Virus record (IMG/VR): IMGVR_UViG_3300028430_000244
Coordinates: 1-39,013 of that record
Length of the DNA: 39,013 nucleotides
DNA from: a virus
Reading direction: 5' to 3' (one strand)
Shown here: positions 14,945-24,745 of the stretch, one piece after another
Numbering within the stretch: position 1 is the first letter of the stretch
Layout: the number at the start of each line of letters is the position of its first letter
Translations under genes and position numbers: made by a program
The notes under the pieces: generated by a model
Databases searched by the model: none
What the model was told of the DNA's origin: nothing
What the model saw: only the letters and a program-made list of their open reading frames with translations

Positions 14945-15171
14945 TCAACCCGCGAAACATGACGCTGACAGACTGGGCGGATAGTGTTATCCTCTCGACG
15001 AGTGATGCGTGGTCCTTCGGCAAGCTGGAGGACGAGTCGCGTTGGCAAGACTGGGCCATCGGCTTCGTGCGAGCATCACAGTTCACACAGCAGGTCGTCC
15101 CGGACCCCTATCAGTTTGCGGACTGGCGCGACTGGGCCGAGCGCGCTTATCCCATGCTTGAGGTGAACTGA
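14941..15171 (+). CDS. Small conserved phage protein (DWAD...DPYQFxDWRDWA motif)
   Basis: ATG 14941 overlaps the upstream stop (ATGA). The 76-residue product has the aromatic pattern MTLTDWADSVIL, RWQDWAIGFVRASQF and VPDPYQFADWRDWAERA. Homologues with this Trp-rich pattern recur between tail and internal-virion genes in podophages. No function is known to me. Predicted all-helical and cytosolic. Confidence 0.65.
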   Translation: MINPRNMTLTDWADSVILSTSDAWSFGKLEDESRWQDWAIGFVRASQFTQQVVPDPYQFADWRDWAERAYPMLEVN

Positions 15172-15173
15172 CG

Positions 15174-16850
15174 ATGGCAGAAGATTTCGCCGTTAAGGCG
15201 CCCGAGGCCGCGCAAAGCAGCGCTCTCCTGAGCAACGCGCAACTCATGCCTGCCGACCTGAAGAAGGGCTACGGCACACCCTACTACGCAGCTTACACCA
15301 ATGACGGCGACATGGCCGGCGCGGTCATGGTGGCCGAGGGGCAGAAGGTCCGCCTCGTCGACAAGTTGACCGGCGACGTTGTGTACGAGGGTGTCGGCCC
15401 GGCGGCGGCGCAGGTCGCCACGGCCACGGCGAACGCGATCTCCAAGGACAAGGGGCGGGGGGCTGCGTGGGCCATCCAGAAGCCGACCGAAGAGGGCGGC
15501 TGGGTGTCCATGGCCGAGGAGCGTTATGACCCCAAGAAGCAGGGCTTCTGGGGAAAGCTGGCGGACTTCGCGTTGCCTGTCCTCGGGGCTATTCTGGCGC
15601 CCATGACCGGCGGCCTGTCGCTGGGTCTCACGGGCGCACTCGGCACGGCGGCGGCGACTGGCCTCGGTGCAGCGGGCGGCTCTCTGCTCGGCTCCGCGAC
15701 GAACCGTCGCGACTTCGACGACGCGCTGAAGCGGGCTGCGGTGACGGGCTTGACGGCGGGGGCGCTGTCCGGTGTGACCCCGGTTATCGGCAAGGCGATC
15801 ACGAAGATCCCCGGCCCTGTCGGCAACGCGATCAACACCGGCTACAGCACTGTCATGAACCCGCTGAACGCCGGGGTCAACGCTGTGCGCGGTGCGGCGG
15901 GCACAGCGGGCAACGTCATTCAAGGTGGCCTGAACGCAGCAGGTGAACTGATCGTCACCCCGACGGTGACGAGCGCCATCACGGGCGGTGGCCTCGGGGC
16001 GCTTACCGGGACGGCAGGCGCCAATGCGCTTACCGGCAGCTCGGGGGCCGACACCGTCGGCAACACTGTCGAGGGCGTGGACGTCACGGCCAGCAACACC
16101 GACGCCACGACCGGCGGTGTCGTCGGCACCATCGGCTCCAACGTCGTGCTGAACGACGCCACTATCCCGAAAAACGTCGAGGGGCTTGATACGTCAGGCC
16201 CCGACTACCGTGACCAGAACAGCCTGTTGGAATGGGTCAAGGCCAACCCGCTTGACGCCGCTAGGCTCGGGCTGACACTGGCCGGAGGTATCGGCGGTGT
16301 CGCATCCGGTGGTGGCTCCGGCGGCTCTGGCTCTCTGCCTCCCGGCTTCGCGGCTGCGGGCACACCGGGCTCGCTGTCCGACGCTTTCCGCGCCAAGCTG
16401 CCGGCGCCCTCCGGGCCGTTCGCCAACCTGTCGGCTCGCAACGTCGCCATGACGCCCGATCAGTGGAAGACCTACGGCACGCGCTCCGAGGAGTCGTTCT
16501 ACAACAACGTGCCGCAGCGCCCGTCGGGCATCCTCGACACTCCACGCCGCGCGCCGCCGACACCTGTGCCGTCCGCCGAGCCTAAGCGGTTCGCCAAGGG
16601 CGGCTTCGCTGTGCGCGGCATCGGCTCTGGCCGCGACGACAAGATCCCCGCGCGACTGAGCGACGGCGAGTACGTCATTGACGCAGAGACCGTGGCCCTC
16701 CTCGGCGACGGCTCGTCGGACGCCGGAGCAAAGCGCCTCGACGCTTTCCGCGCCAACATCCGCAAGCACAAGGGCAAGAAACTCGTGCGGGGCGAGTTCA
16801 GCGTGAACGCCAAGAAGCCCGAAGCCTACCTCAAAGGGGGACGTGTCTGA
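15174..16850 (+). CDS. Internal virion / ejection protein with Gly/Ala membrane-like segments
   Basis: The 558-residue product has an N-terminal soluble region (1-115) and a Gly/Ala-rich stretch of about 120-330 with weakly hydrophobic GxxxG-like helices (GGLSLGLTGALGTAAATG). A Thr/Asn-rich region and a Gly/Ser/Pro linker follow. The conserved C-terminal domain (from about residue 475) reads FAKGGFAVRGIGSGRDDKIP, then ARLSDGEYVIDAETVALLG. That domain recurs at the ends of internal, tape-measure or ejection proteins. The helices could insert in membrane during DNA ejection. Role inferred from domain and context. Confidence 0.65.
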   Translation: MAEDFAVKAPEAAQSSALLSNAQLMPADLKKGYGTPYYAAYTNDGDMAGAVMVAEGQKVRLVDKLTGDVVYEGVGPAAAQVATATANAISKDKGRGAAWAIQKPTEEGGWVSMAEERYDPKKQGFWGKLADFALPVLGAILAPMTGGLSLGLTGALGTAAATGLGAAGGSLLGSATNRRDFDDALKRAAVTGLTAGALSGVTPVIGKAITKIPGPVGNAINTGYSTVMNPLNAGVNAVRGAAGTAGNVIQGGLNAAGELIVTPTVTSAITGGGLGALTGTAGANALTGSSGADTVGNTVEGVDVTASNTDATTGGVVGTIGSNVVLNDATIPKNVEGLDTSGPDYRDQNSLLEWVKANPLDAARLGLTLAGGIGGVASGGGSGGSGSLPPGFAAAGTPGSLSDAFRAKLPAPSGPFANLSARNVAMTPDQWKTYGTRSEESFYNNVPQRPSGILDTPRRAPPTPVPSAEPKRFAKGGFAVRGIGSGRDDKIPARLSDGEYVIDAETVALLGDGSSDAGAKRLDAFRANIRKHKGKKLVRGEFSVNAKKPEAYLKGGRV

Positions 16851-16851
16851 C

Positions 16852-17883
16852 ATGGCCGACGATACTGGACTGACCAGCTTCCTCAACAGCGGCAACGTGA
16901 ACATCGCGCCGAACGCCAGCACGACTGAGACCGTGCTGCCTGAGTGGTACACGAACTACGGGATGCAGCTTCTCTCTAACCAGAGCGCGCTGATGAACGC
17001 CCCGTACCAGACCTACCAGGGTCCGCGCGTCGCAGGGTTCACGCCCGACCAGCAGGCTGGGTTCGGGGCGACCAAGGATGCAGCGTTCTCCTACCAGCCC
17101 GGTCTGAACGCGGCTCAGGGCGCCACGCAGAACCTGCTCACGCAGCCCGGCGGCTTGCAGACCGCACAGCCCTTCCTGAACCGCGCCGGCCAGACGTCGG
17201 CGTCTCAGGTGCAGCAGTACATGAACCCCTACCAAGACGCGGTGGTCAACCGCATCGGGGAACTCGGCGCGCGCACCCTGCGTGAGCAAATCCTGCCGGA
17301 GATCAGCGACCGCTTCATCAAGTCGGGGCAGTTCGGCGGGTCGCGTCAGGCCGAGATGATCGGTCGGGGTATCCGCGACACGATGGAAGGCATCACGGCT
17401 AGGCAGGCCGAGGCCCTGTCGTCCGGCTACCAAGGCGCCCTCGGCGCGGCGCAGACCGACCTGTCGCGCCTCGGCAACCTCGCCGGGACCGCCGGGACCC
17501 TCGGCCAAGGGGACATCGCCTCCCAGCGCGCCACCGCCGCGCAGATGGCGGACATGGCCGCTCGCCAGCAGAGCCTCGGGCTCACCGGCGCTGGAGCCCT
17601 GTCGGCTATCGGCGACAGGCAGCAGGCGCTTGACCAAGCCAACCTCGACGTCGCGTATCAGGACTTCCTCAAGCAGCAGGGCTACCCGCAGTCGCAGATC
17701 GACAACGCGGTCGCCACGATGAAGGGTGTGCAGGGCGCCGTGCCGCAGGGCACGTTGGAGTTCGGTTACGGGCCTACCGGCACACCGGCGCCGGGCGAGG
17801 AGTCTGATCTCGGCAAGTTCGCTACGGGGGCGGGCACGGCGCTCACCCTCGCCAAAGCCTACAAAGAGATTTTCGGAGGCTAA
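16852..17883 (+). CDS. Internal virion protein, Gln/Ala-rich helical
   Basis: ATG 16852 is chosen; a GTG at 16843 lies too close (two bases) to the AAAGGGGG element. The 343-residue protein is Gln/Ala/Gly-rich and mostly helical. It contains FTPDQQAGFGATKDAAFSYQ, VQQYMNPYQDAVVNRIGELG, and GQFGGSRQAEMIGRGIRDTM. The MNPYQ..V block and its setting between other ejection proteins are typical of podophage minor internal proteins. No enzyme motif is seen. Confidence 0.65.
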   Translation: MADDTGLTSFLNSGNVNIAPNASTTETVLPEWYTNYGMQLLSNQSALMNAPYQTYQGPRVAGFTPDQQAGFGATKDAAFSYQPGLNAAQGATQNLLTQPGGLQTAQPFLNRAGQTSASQVQQYMNPYQDAVVNRIGELGARTLREQILPEISDRFIKSGQFGGSRQAEMIGRGIRDTMEGITARQAEALSSGYQGALGAAQTDLSRLGNLAGTAGTLGQGDIASQRATAAQMADMAARQQSLGLTGAGALSAIGDRQQALDQANLDVAYQDFLKQQGYPQSQIDNAVATMKGVQGAVPQGTLEFGYGPTGTPAPGEESDLGKFATGAGTALTLAKAYKEIFGG

Positions 17884-17885
17884 GG

Positions 17886-19172
17886 ATGGAAGACGAAGAC
17901 CTCGGCGCGCTGTCCTCTGTGCGCGATGCGGAAGACGCCGCCGCCCCCGCGCTGACCGGGAACCCGCAGGCGCTCGCCGTGCTCAACTCTTTGCGCGAGG
18001 AGCAGCGCAAGCGGTGGGACGAGTATGCCCAAAGCATCCGCGCCGCGCGTAGCGCCCAGATGCAACAGACCGGACCGTCCGCCACGGACAGGCTGGCAAG
18101 CGCCTTGCTGGCGGCGGGTCGCCCTAACCGCGGCGGCTCGAACTGGGAGTCGTTGCGCCAAGGGCTGGAGAACTGGAACCAGAGCGGCGAGGCCGCCCGC
18201 CAAGCACAAATGCAGCAGAAGCAACTCGCCGCTGCCGAGGAAGCCGAACTCGCCAAGATGGCGTTCGAGCAGGGCTCGTCGCTGGAGAACCTGGCGGCGA
18301 AGTATGCGCTGGCGCCGCAAAAGCCCACGCGGCTCGTTGCCAACCCCGTCACTGGCGCCATGCAAGACCCTTACACCGGCGCTATCGTTGCCCCCGGAGC
18401 GCCCGCCGCAGAAGCCGGCGTCGTGGAGATGCGGGACCCCACGACTGGACGCCCCGCGCCTTACCTCAAGGCTCCCGGTCCGCAGGGCCGTCCAACCTAC
18501 GAGCCGCTCAAGACGGCGCCGCTTACCCCGGAGGAGGAGGCTGACCGGGCGGCGGGAATTGAGATCAAGAAGCGCGACGCGGTCCTGCGGTCGGACGCCA
18601 CCAAGTTGCTGCCCGACGCTATCTCCGCGGCGAACCGCGACCTGACCAACATCGACAACCTGCTCAAGCACCCGGGCCTGTCTGCCGTCGTGGGTGTGCC
18701 CAACCCGTTCAAGGGCGGCTTCGGTGTGTTTGAAGCCCCCGGATCCCCTGCGGCAGACGCCGCCTCGCGCATTGCGCAGTTGAAATCGGGCGCCTTCCTC
18801 ACCGGCTACCAGTCCCTGAAGGGTGGCGGCGCTATCACGGAAATTGAAGGCAAGAAGGCTGAAGACGCTATCGTTCGCGCTCAAAAGGCACAGAGCGAAG
18901 GTGAGTTCCGTGCGGCCATGTTGGAGTACCGAAACGCCATCATCGCCGGTGTTGAGAAACTGAAGCGCGCTGCCGGCGGCCAGTTCATGCCGGGGTCCTC
19001 CTCTGCTCCGGTAGCCTCGTCGGTGGCCCCATCCGCCGCATCTGCACAGGGTGGCGCGAAGCCGCTTCCCGCGAACCTGCTTGAGCAGTATCGTAGGGTT
19101 CCGGCGACCAACCGTGCCACCGCCAAGGAGCGGCTGCGCGCCGCAGGATACGACATTTCAGGGCTGAACTGA
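17886..19172 (+). CDS. Internal virion / ejection protein
   Basis: The 428-residue product has an N-terminal helical region with coiled-coil tendency (residues 30-135). A Pro-rich linker follows (170-220), and then a conserved C-terminal domain (about 245-360) with HPGLSAVVGVPNPFKGGFGV and IAQLKSGAFLTGYQSLKGGG ITEIEGKKAEDAI. I know this last domain from ejection or DNA-transfer proteins of many podophages and prophages. The end is Ser/Ala-rich with a short helix. The stop overlaps the next start (TGATG), so it is probably made in step with the giant protein downstream. Confidence 0.7.
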   Translation: MEDEDLGALSSVRDAEDAAAPALTGNPQALAVLNSLREEQRKRWDEYAQSIRAARSAQMQQTGPSATDRLASALLAAGRPNRGGSNWESLRQGLENWNQSGEAARQAQMQQKQLAAAEEAELAKMAFEQGSSLENLAAKYALAPQKPTRLVANPVTGAMQDPYTGAIVAPGAPAAEAGVVEMRDPTTGRPAPYLKAPGPQGRPTYEPLKTAPLTPEEEADRAAGIEIKKRDAVLRSDATKLLPDAISAANRDLTNIDNLLKHPGLSAVVGVPNPFKGGFGVFEAPGSPAADAASRIAQLKSGAFLTGYQSLKGGGAITEIEGKKAEDAIVRAQKAQSEGEFRAAMLEYRNAIIAGVEKLKRAAGGQFMPGSSSAPVASSVAPSAASAQGGAKPLPANLLEQYRRVPATNRATAKERLRAAGYDISGLN

Positions 19173-22100
19173 TGGCTGACGTCGACCTGAGCGACCTGAT
19201 GCAAGCGCCGGAAGAGAAGCCCGGCGAGGTGAGCCCGAGTGGCGGAGCGGTTCCGGTTGACTTGGAGGATCTCGTCGTCGAGGGCCGCCCGCTGCGTTGG
19301 CGCGATGTGCCCGGCCAAGCCATCCAGAACATCCCTGAGAGCGCCTTCGAGTTCGGCAAGAGCGCCGTGCAGGCCATACTCAACCCGGTGGAGACCGGGC
19401 AGGCCCTCGGCAACATCGTCGCTGGCGGCCTGTCCTACCTGCCCGGCACAAGAGACGCGCCGCAAGAGTCGTGGGAGGCCCGCGCCGCCCTGCGCAACCG
19501 CGAGATCGCGTCGGCGAACCTTGGGCGTGAGAAGCGCGGGTTGCCGCCGCTTCCGCCCGTCACGGCGGCAGACCTCCGTGCCGCGCAGCAGGCTCGCACG
19601 GCGGAAAGCCGTGAGGATTTCCAAGCCGCCAAGGACTACTTCGTCAACCGCTACGGGTCACTTGACGCACTGAAATACACCCTTGCCCGCGACCCTGTCG
19701 GTGCGGCTGCTGACATCGCTGGCGTCACAACCCTCGGTGCGGGAGCCGCCGCCAAAGTTCCCGCACTCGCTAAGACCGCCGGGACCGTGCAGCGCGTGGC
19801 CGAGGCTATCGACCCGGTCAACGCGGCTCTCCGAACCGCCGGAGCCACCGGCAAACTCGCCTACAAGGGGGCCACCAGCGCGCTGGGCTTCCCGTCCGAC
19901 CTTGGCGGCGACACTGTGCGCGGCATCATCTCGGAGTCCGCTGCTGGTCGCGGCAACCTCGTGCGCGACGCCATGCGGGGGGAGACGACACCCGCCGAAG
20001 TTGTGGCGAAGGCGGAAGGCGCGCTTGGCCAAGTTTACCCCAGCGCCCCGGAACTTCTGGGCGTTGAGCAGCAGGACACCCTCGGCGCCCTGCGTGGTGT
20101 GACCGAGAACGCCGCCCTGCCACCCGGGACCGTGGAAGGTGTCAAGACCGCCGCCGAGCAGGCGCTTGAGAGCCGCAGAGCGCGCATCGCCGCCGGTCAG
20201 TCCAACATCGTGCAAGGAGCCGAAGAGGCCGCTGACGCCCAGCGCCGGGCCGCGCTGGAGGAAGCCGCCCGTCTTCGTGAGACGTATCTCGGGGCCAAGG
20301 AGGCGGAAGGCCAAGTCAACGTGGCCGACGACGTCCGCGCCGCCCGCGAACTGGCGGAGCAGCGGCAGGCCGCGCTTCAGGACGCACTGGAAGCCGAGCA
20401 ACTCGTGAGGCTGGGCGAGTCGCCCCTACTCGACCCAGTCAACGCCGCGCGCGAGACCGCCGACCTGCGTAAAGCGGAACTTGACAGCGCCGTTGCCGAA
20501 CAGCGGGCGGTGAAGAACGGGACGCCCGAAGAAATCCGCGCCGCGCGTCAGCGGGTGCAGGACAGCCGCGCCGCGTTTGAGCAAGCCAAGGCGGAGGCCG
20601 ACGCGCTGGCGGAGAGCCAGCCGACCCGCATCAGGGCGGCGACGGAAGGTGTGCTGCCTGAGACCCGGGCGGGCGCCGGCGAGGCTTACACCGCGCTCAA
20701 GGAGGCGCGCGACACCGAGAAGCAGGTCCACGACCGACTGTTCAAGCAGGCCGACGCTTCCGGGGATCTGGACCTGCCCGGCCCGGCGGCCAGCGAGTTC
20801 ATGCGGCAACTGCGCGAGACGGAAAGCCAGTTCCGTGGCGCGGCCACCCGGGACACCCTGACGCCGTCGACGTCGGACAAGATCAACAAACTCGGCCTGG
20901 AACTCACTGACGACGGCAAGCTGACCCTGCGCAAGCTGGAGACCTACCGCCGTCTGCTGGGCGATGTCACCAACAAGACCACCAACGACACCGACGCCGC
21001 AGCGGCCCGAGCCCTCGTCCGCAAGATGGACGAGTTGATGGCGGACGCCGATACCGCCGGCGCCTTCGTGGGCGACGGCGACCCGTCGATATGGCGAGCC
21101 GCCCGCGACGCCCGGCGCCAGTGGGGCGAGCGGTGGCAGGACAACGTCTTCGAGAAAGTGCTTGAAGGCGAGTCGCCGGAAGGCATCACGGTGTCCCTGT
21201 TCGGAAGCCAGAGCGGAGCGCCGGTGCGCGGCCCGAACCGCGCCGCCGAACTGTCCGCGGTCAAGGAGCGGCTCGGCGCTGACAGCCCTGAGTGGCAGTC
21301 TATCCAGCAGGACGCCCTCGACCGCCTGTTCAGCAAGGACGTGGGCAAGCCCACCTTCGGCACAGCGTTCGACAAGTGGGCGCGCGAGAACCCGGAGATT
21401 GCCGACATCCTGGTCCCCGCCGAGGGGCGCGAGGCGCTGACCGCGGCGCGTGGCGCCATCGAGAATACCGTGTCGGAGACGAAGGCCGCAGAGGCCGCCG
21501 CGCAAACCGCCAAGGGGACCCTGACGGAGGCCGAGCAGTCCGCGCGCCAGACCCGGGCGGAACTCAGCCGAGCAGCGGAAGCCCGCAAGGTTGAGGCCAA
21601 CGCGGCGCTGGCCAAGGCCCGCGAAGACGTCAAGGCGGCGGAGCAGCAGGTCCGCAACGCTGTCACGAAGGGCAAGATACAGGCCCGCGCCGAGGCGGAG
21701 AGCGCGCTGCGCGCCGCCAAGGAGACTGAGGCGAAGGCCAAGGACGCCGCTGCCGCCGCCACCCGCGAGGCGCGCGACGCCTACGCTGCGGCCCGCGCTA
21801 CGGCCACCGAGACGGGCGCCAAGACCCGGGCCGAGGTGCGCGCCACCAAGGCGGAGACAGGCACGCGCGCTCGTGCCGCCGAGGCGCGCGCCGAAGCAGC
21901 GTTCGGTCGAAAGATCGAGCCGGTCATGCGGGGGCGCAACTTCTTCTCCGAGGACGAGATTGACTTCGCCAACGCTGTGAGCCGCTGGACGCCCTCGCAG
22001 CAGAACAACGCCAAGGTCGGTGTGCGTCAGGCTCTGCGCGATGCGCTCAAGACCCCGGAGACCTCGGCGCGTCTGCTCAAGAACCTGGCGACCAACGTCA

Positions 22101-23278
22101 AGGCGCAGACCAACCTGCGGGCGCTGTTCGGCCCCGCCGAGGCGGATGATCTGGTCGGCGCCGCCCGCGCCGCCTCCGACCTGCGGCAGTTTGAGTCGCA
22201 GATCACCGGAGCGCCCGGAGAGACCGCCGAGACAGCCTACAAGCGGCTGATGCGCACCCTCGGGCGTCGGGCGGACGACGTGCGGAACACCGCGCTGCTC
22301 GATGAGTTGAACGCTGCGTCCGGTGGCGAACTGAAACCCATGCTCTACGGCATGGAGGCGCAGCCGTGGCTCAACCCGAACCGTCTGGTGACGGGCGCCG
22401 GGTTGGTCGGCGCTGGGGCGACCGCAGCCGGCGCCGCCGTCGCAGGCACGAGTTTCGCACCTGCACTGGGCCTTGCGGCCCTTAGCCCGCGCCTCGTCGG
22501 AGAGACGGCCCGTGCGGTCGGCAGCGCCTTCCGCCCGGCGGTCGTGGGTGCGGAGATGTTCCGCGCCAGCCCGCTGGCTGGTCCCGTCGGGGAACTCAAC
22601 CGTATCCCGTTCAAGACCAACGTCGCCTCGCAGATCGGCACCATGGCGTTGCCGCCCGAAGAGAAGGAGCGGCTTCTTGAGCGGTACCGGGAGCCCATCT
22701 ACCAGCCGCCGGTCCCGTCACCCGAGGACGCCGGCAGGTTGCACCCCGACCTGCAAGCCGTCGTTGACGCTCCTGTATCGGCCCAGCCGGACGTCGGCGG
22801 GCAACCCGCCCCGCTTCCCATGTCCGTCGAGGGCGAGCGCATCTCGCCGCAGGTGCCTCCCGAAGTCGTGCAGGTGTCGTCGGCACTTACGCCCACTCAA
22901 CTCAAGGCACTGGCCATCGTGCTGGAGGCCAGCCCGAACCGCGACGAGATGCGGGCGGTCGGCCATGTGTTGAACAACCGCGCTCGCAACCCGTCCCGAT
23001 ACGGCGAGTCCTTGATTGAGATGCTGATGGGCGGCGAGTTCGACGGCTTCAAGACGACGCGCGAAAAGATCGACGAGATGCTCGCCTCTGAGCGTTTCCG
23101 CGAGGCCGAGCAGTTGATGGCCGACATCGACGCGGGCAAGGACCCTGACCCGACGGACGGTGCCACGCACTTCCTAGCGCCCCGGCTCATGCAGCAGAAA
23201 GGCTACACGACGCCGGAGTGGGCGAAGCGCGCGGGCAAGCCTATCGGCGAGACCGTATTCTATTCAGATGTGGACTGA
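19172..23278 (+). CDS. Giant internal virion protein with C-terminal SleB-like cell-wall hydrolase
   Basis: This 1368-residue protein is the largest in the window. Residues about 1-180 form an N-terminal domain. Residues about 300-980 are Ala/Glu/Arg/Lys-rich coiled coil with many heptad-like runs, and a Gly/Ala hydrophobic patch lies near 1070-1110. The last 130 residues match Hydrolase_2 (SleB type): LKALAIVLEASPN with its Glu, VGHVLNNRARNPSRYGE, and DGATHFLAPRLMQQKG. A peptidoglycan-cleaving end on an ejected protein would open the wall for DNA entry, as T7 gp16 does with a different enzyme. It ends the plus-strand block; the last 38 bases overlap an antisense gene. Confidence 0.8.
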   Translation: MADVDLSDLMQAPEEKPGEVSPSGGAVPVDLEDLVVEGRPLRWRDVPGQAIQNIPESAFEFGKSAVQAILNPVETGQALGNIVAGGLSYLPGTRDAPQESWEARAALRNREIASANLGREKRGLPPLPPVTAADLRAAQQARTAESREDFQAAKDYFVNRYGSLDALKYTLARDPVGAAADIAGVTTLGAGAAAKVPALAKTAGTVQRVAEAIDPVNAALRTAGATGKLAYKGATSALGFPSDLGGDTVRGIISESAAGRGNLVRDAMRGETTPAEVVAKAEGALGQVYPSAPELLGVEQQDTLGALRGVTENAALPPGTVEGVKTAAEQALESRRARIAAGQSNIVQGAEEAADAQRRAALEEAARLRETYLGAKEAEGQVNVADDVRAARELAEQRQAALQDALEAEQLVRLGESPLLDPVNAARETADLRKAELDSAVAEQRAVKNGTPEEIRAARQRVQDSRAAFEQAKAEADALAESQPTRIRAATEGVLPETRAGAGEAYTALKEARDTEKQVHDRLFKQADASGDLDLPGPAASEFMRQLRETESQFRGAATRDTLTPSTSDKINKLGLELTDDGKLTLRKLETYRRLLGDVTNKTTNDTDAAAARALVRKMDELMADADTAGAFVGDGDPSIWRAARDARRQWGERWQDNVFEKVLEGESPEGITVSLFGSQSGAPVRGPNRAAELSAVKERLGADSPEWQSIQQDALDRLFSKDVGKPTFGTAFDKWARENPEIADILVPAEGREALTAARGAIENTVSETKAAEAAAQTAKGTLTEAEQSARQTRAELSRAAEARKVEANAALAKAREDVKAAEQQVRNAVTKGKIQARAEAESALRAAKETEAKAKDAAAAATREARDAYAAARATATETGAKTRAEVRATKAETGTRARAAEARAEAAFGRKIEPVMRGRNFFSEDEIDFANAVSRWTPSQQNNAKVGVRQALRDALKTPETSARLLKNLATNVKAQTNLRALFGPAEADDLVGAARAASDLRQFESQITGAPGETAETAYKRLMRTLGRRADDVRNTALLDELNAASGGELKPMLYGMEAQPWLNPNRLVTGAGLVGAGATAAGAAVAGTSFAPALGLAALSPRLVGETARAVGSAFRPAVVGAEMFRASPLAGPVGELNRIPFKTNVASQIGTMALPPEEKERLLERYREPIYQPPVPSPEDAGRLHPDLQAVVDAPVSAQPDVGGQPAPLPMSVEGERISPQVPPEVVQVSSALTPTQLKALAIVLEASPNRDEMRAVGHVLNNRARNPSRYGESLIEMLMGGEFDGFKTTREKIDEMLASERFREAEQLMADIDAGKDPDPTDGATHFLAPRLMQQKGYTTPEWAKRAGKPIGETVFYSDVD

Positions 23279-23384
23279 GTAGCCAGACACCCACGGCGAA
23301 TAGCGCCGCACCGGCGACGAACATCCACGGCGCGAACCAGAGCCCGAGAAGGGCCATCGGCGCCAAAGCCACCTTGTCGTTCAT
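23241..23384 (-). CDS. 47-residue small membrane protein at the end of the leftward operon
   Basis: This ORF is too short for usual cut-offs but well supported. ATG 23384 overlaps the helicase stop (ATGA) and has GGAGGAG six bases upstream. The product is MNDKVALAPMALLGLWF then APWMFVAGAALFAVGVWLL, ending in a basic tail HLNRIRSRR. The roughly 30-residue hydrophobic stretch allows one long or two short membrane helices, with a positive-inside C-terminus. Its last 38 bases run antisense to the giant ejection gene. Function unknown; an early membrane-acting protein is possible. Confidence 0.65.
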   Translation of the reverse strand: MNDKVALAPMALLGLWFAPWMFVAGAALFAVGVWLLSPHLNRIRSRR

Positions 23385-24745
23385 GTCTCGCTCCTCCGCT
23401 TCATAGCCTCAAGCAGAACGTCCTGCACGCTGCGCTTGTTGACGAGTCGGTCCAGCACCATCGCGTCCACCGTCCCTCGGGCGAGGATGTAGTGGATAAA
23501 GACAGGCCGGTCGTAGCCCGACTGCTTCTGGCGCTGCGGGCCGATCCGCTCGATAATCTGGTCGTGCTCCTCAAGGTTCCAGTTCAGGCCGAAGAACGCG
23601 AGGATGTTGCCGCCGTCCTGTAGGTTCAGGCCGTGGCCCGCCGACGCCGGATGCGCGACCAGCACCGGGATGCGCCCAGCGTTCCAGTCCACAATCGTCT
23701 TGGGATTGTCGTCCAGCGGCTTGGCCCCGGGAACCGCGGCGAGGATCCGCGCCAGATCGCTCTTGAAGTTGTAGGCGACCAGCACGGGCATCCCGTTGGC
23801 CTCCTCCACCACGCTCTTGAGCGCGTCGATCTTCTCGTCATGCACGACGGCCCACGAGCCGTCCTCCTTGTAGACCGCGCCATTCGACAACTGGAGGCAC
23901 TTGCTGGTGCGCACCGCAGCGTTCACGGCCTCCACGCCCTCCCCCTCGATGAGCGCCCACATGTCGCGCTCCATCTCCTCGTAGGTCTTGCGCGCGTCCT
24001 TCGGCAACTCGACCTCGATCACGTTGCGGATCGGCTCGTCGACGTCCAGCCCCTTGACCGTCAGGCACACGTCCTTGAGCCGGTCCTCGATCTCCGCTTG
24101 AGCGAACTCGCGAGGCTGGAGGCTGTAGCCGTCCCAGCCCTTGGTGAACCAGCGCGCCTCGAACGCCGAGAACGTGCGACCCAGCCGCTCGCCGCGGTCA
24201 ACGAACCAGACCTGGCCCCACAGGTCCTTGAGCCCGTTCGGCGCCGGCGTGCCCGTCAGGCCGATGAACCGGCGCGACTTGGTGTGCGCCACCTTGGCCA
24301 GCGCCCGCGCCCGGGAGCCGCCCTGCCGGGTGCGGTAGGACTTCAGGCGAGTCAGTTCGTCGCTGATGATCGTCTTGAACGGCCAGCCCTCGCCGTAGTG
24401 CGCGACGAGCCAAGGCACGTTGTCGTAGTTGGTGGCGTAGATGTCAGCAGGAAGGCGCAGGGCGGCCTCTCGCTGCTTGGCGGTGCCCAACACCGGCACG
24501 ACCCTTAGCGCCTGTGTGTGAGCCCATTTGGCGGCTTCCTGTGGCCATGTGCTGCTCACCACCCGCTTGGGTGCCAACACCAGTGCGGGGAACACCTCCT
24601 CGACCGTATCCAGCGCGCTCAGGGCCGTCAGCACCGTGACCGTCTTGCCCCCGCCCATCGGCATCCACAGGACGCTGCGGCGCAGGTTGTAGAGGTGGTC
24701 GAGGGCCTCGCGCTGGTAGTCGTGCGGCGTGAAGGTGCGGGTCAC
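23381..24745 (-). CDS. SNF2/DEAD-like DNA helicase
   Basis: GTG 24745 overlaps the upstream TGA (GTGA) and is preferred over a longer start at 24880 inside the neighbour. The 454-residue product begins FTPHDYQREAL (Q motif). It has Walker A PMGGGKT (residues 29-35), an ISDELTRLKS box in place of DEAH, motif III GLTGTPAPNGLKDLWGQ, and motif VI QIIERIGPQRQKQSG. These are SF2 helicase motifs of the phage SNF2-like type that recurs in replication modules. It probably unwinds or remodels DNA during replication or recombination. Confidence 0.85.
   Translation of the reverse strand: MTRTFTPHDYQREALDHLYNLRRSVLWMPMGGGKTVTVLTALSALDTVEEVFPALVLAPKRVVSSTWPQEAAKWAHTQALRVVPVLGTAKQREAALRLPADIYATNYDNVPWLVAHYGEGWPFKTIISDELTRLKSYRTRQGGSRARALAKVAHTKSRRFIGLTGTPAPNGLKDLWGQVWFVDRGERLGRTFSAFEARWFTKGWDGYSLQPREFAQAEIEDRLKDVCLTVKGLDVDEPIRNVIEVELPKDARKTYEEMERDMWALIEGEGVEAVNAAVRTSKCLQLSNGAVYKEDGSWAVVHDEKIDALKSVVEEANGMPVLVAYNFKSDLARILAAVPGAKPLDDNPKTIVDWNAGRIPVLVAHPASAGHGLNLQDGGNILAFFGLNWNLEEHDQIIERIGPQRQKQSGYDRPVFIHYILARGTVDAMVLDRLVNKRSVQDVLLEAMKRRSET

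Noticed and set aside
23294-23308. CGGCG-AATAG-CGCCG hairpin as a bidirectional terminator between converging operons
   Set aside because: Only five pairs, no T-run on either strand, and it lies inside the 47-residue membrane protein gene.
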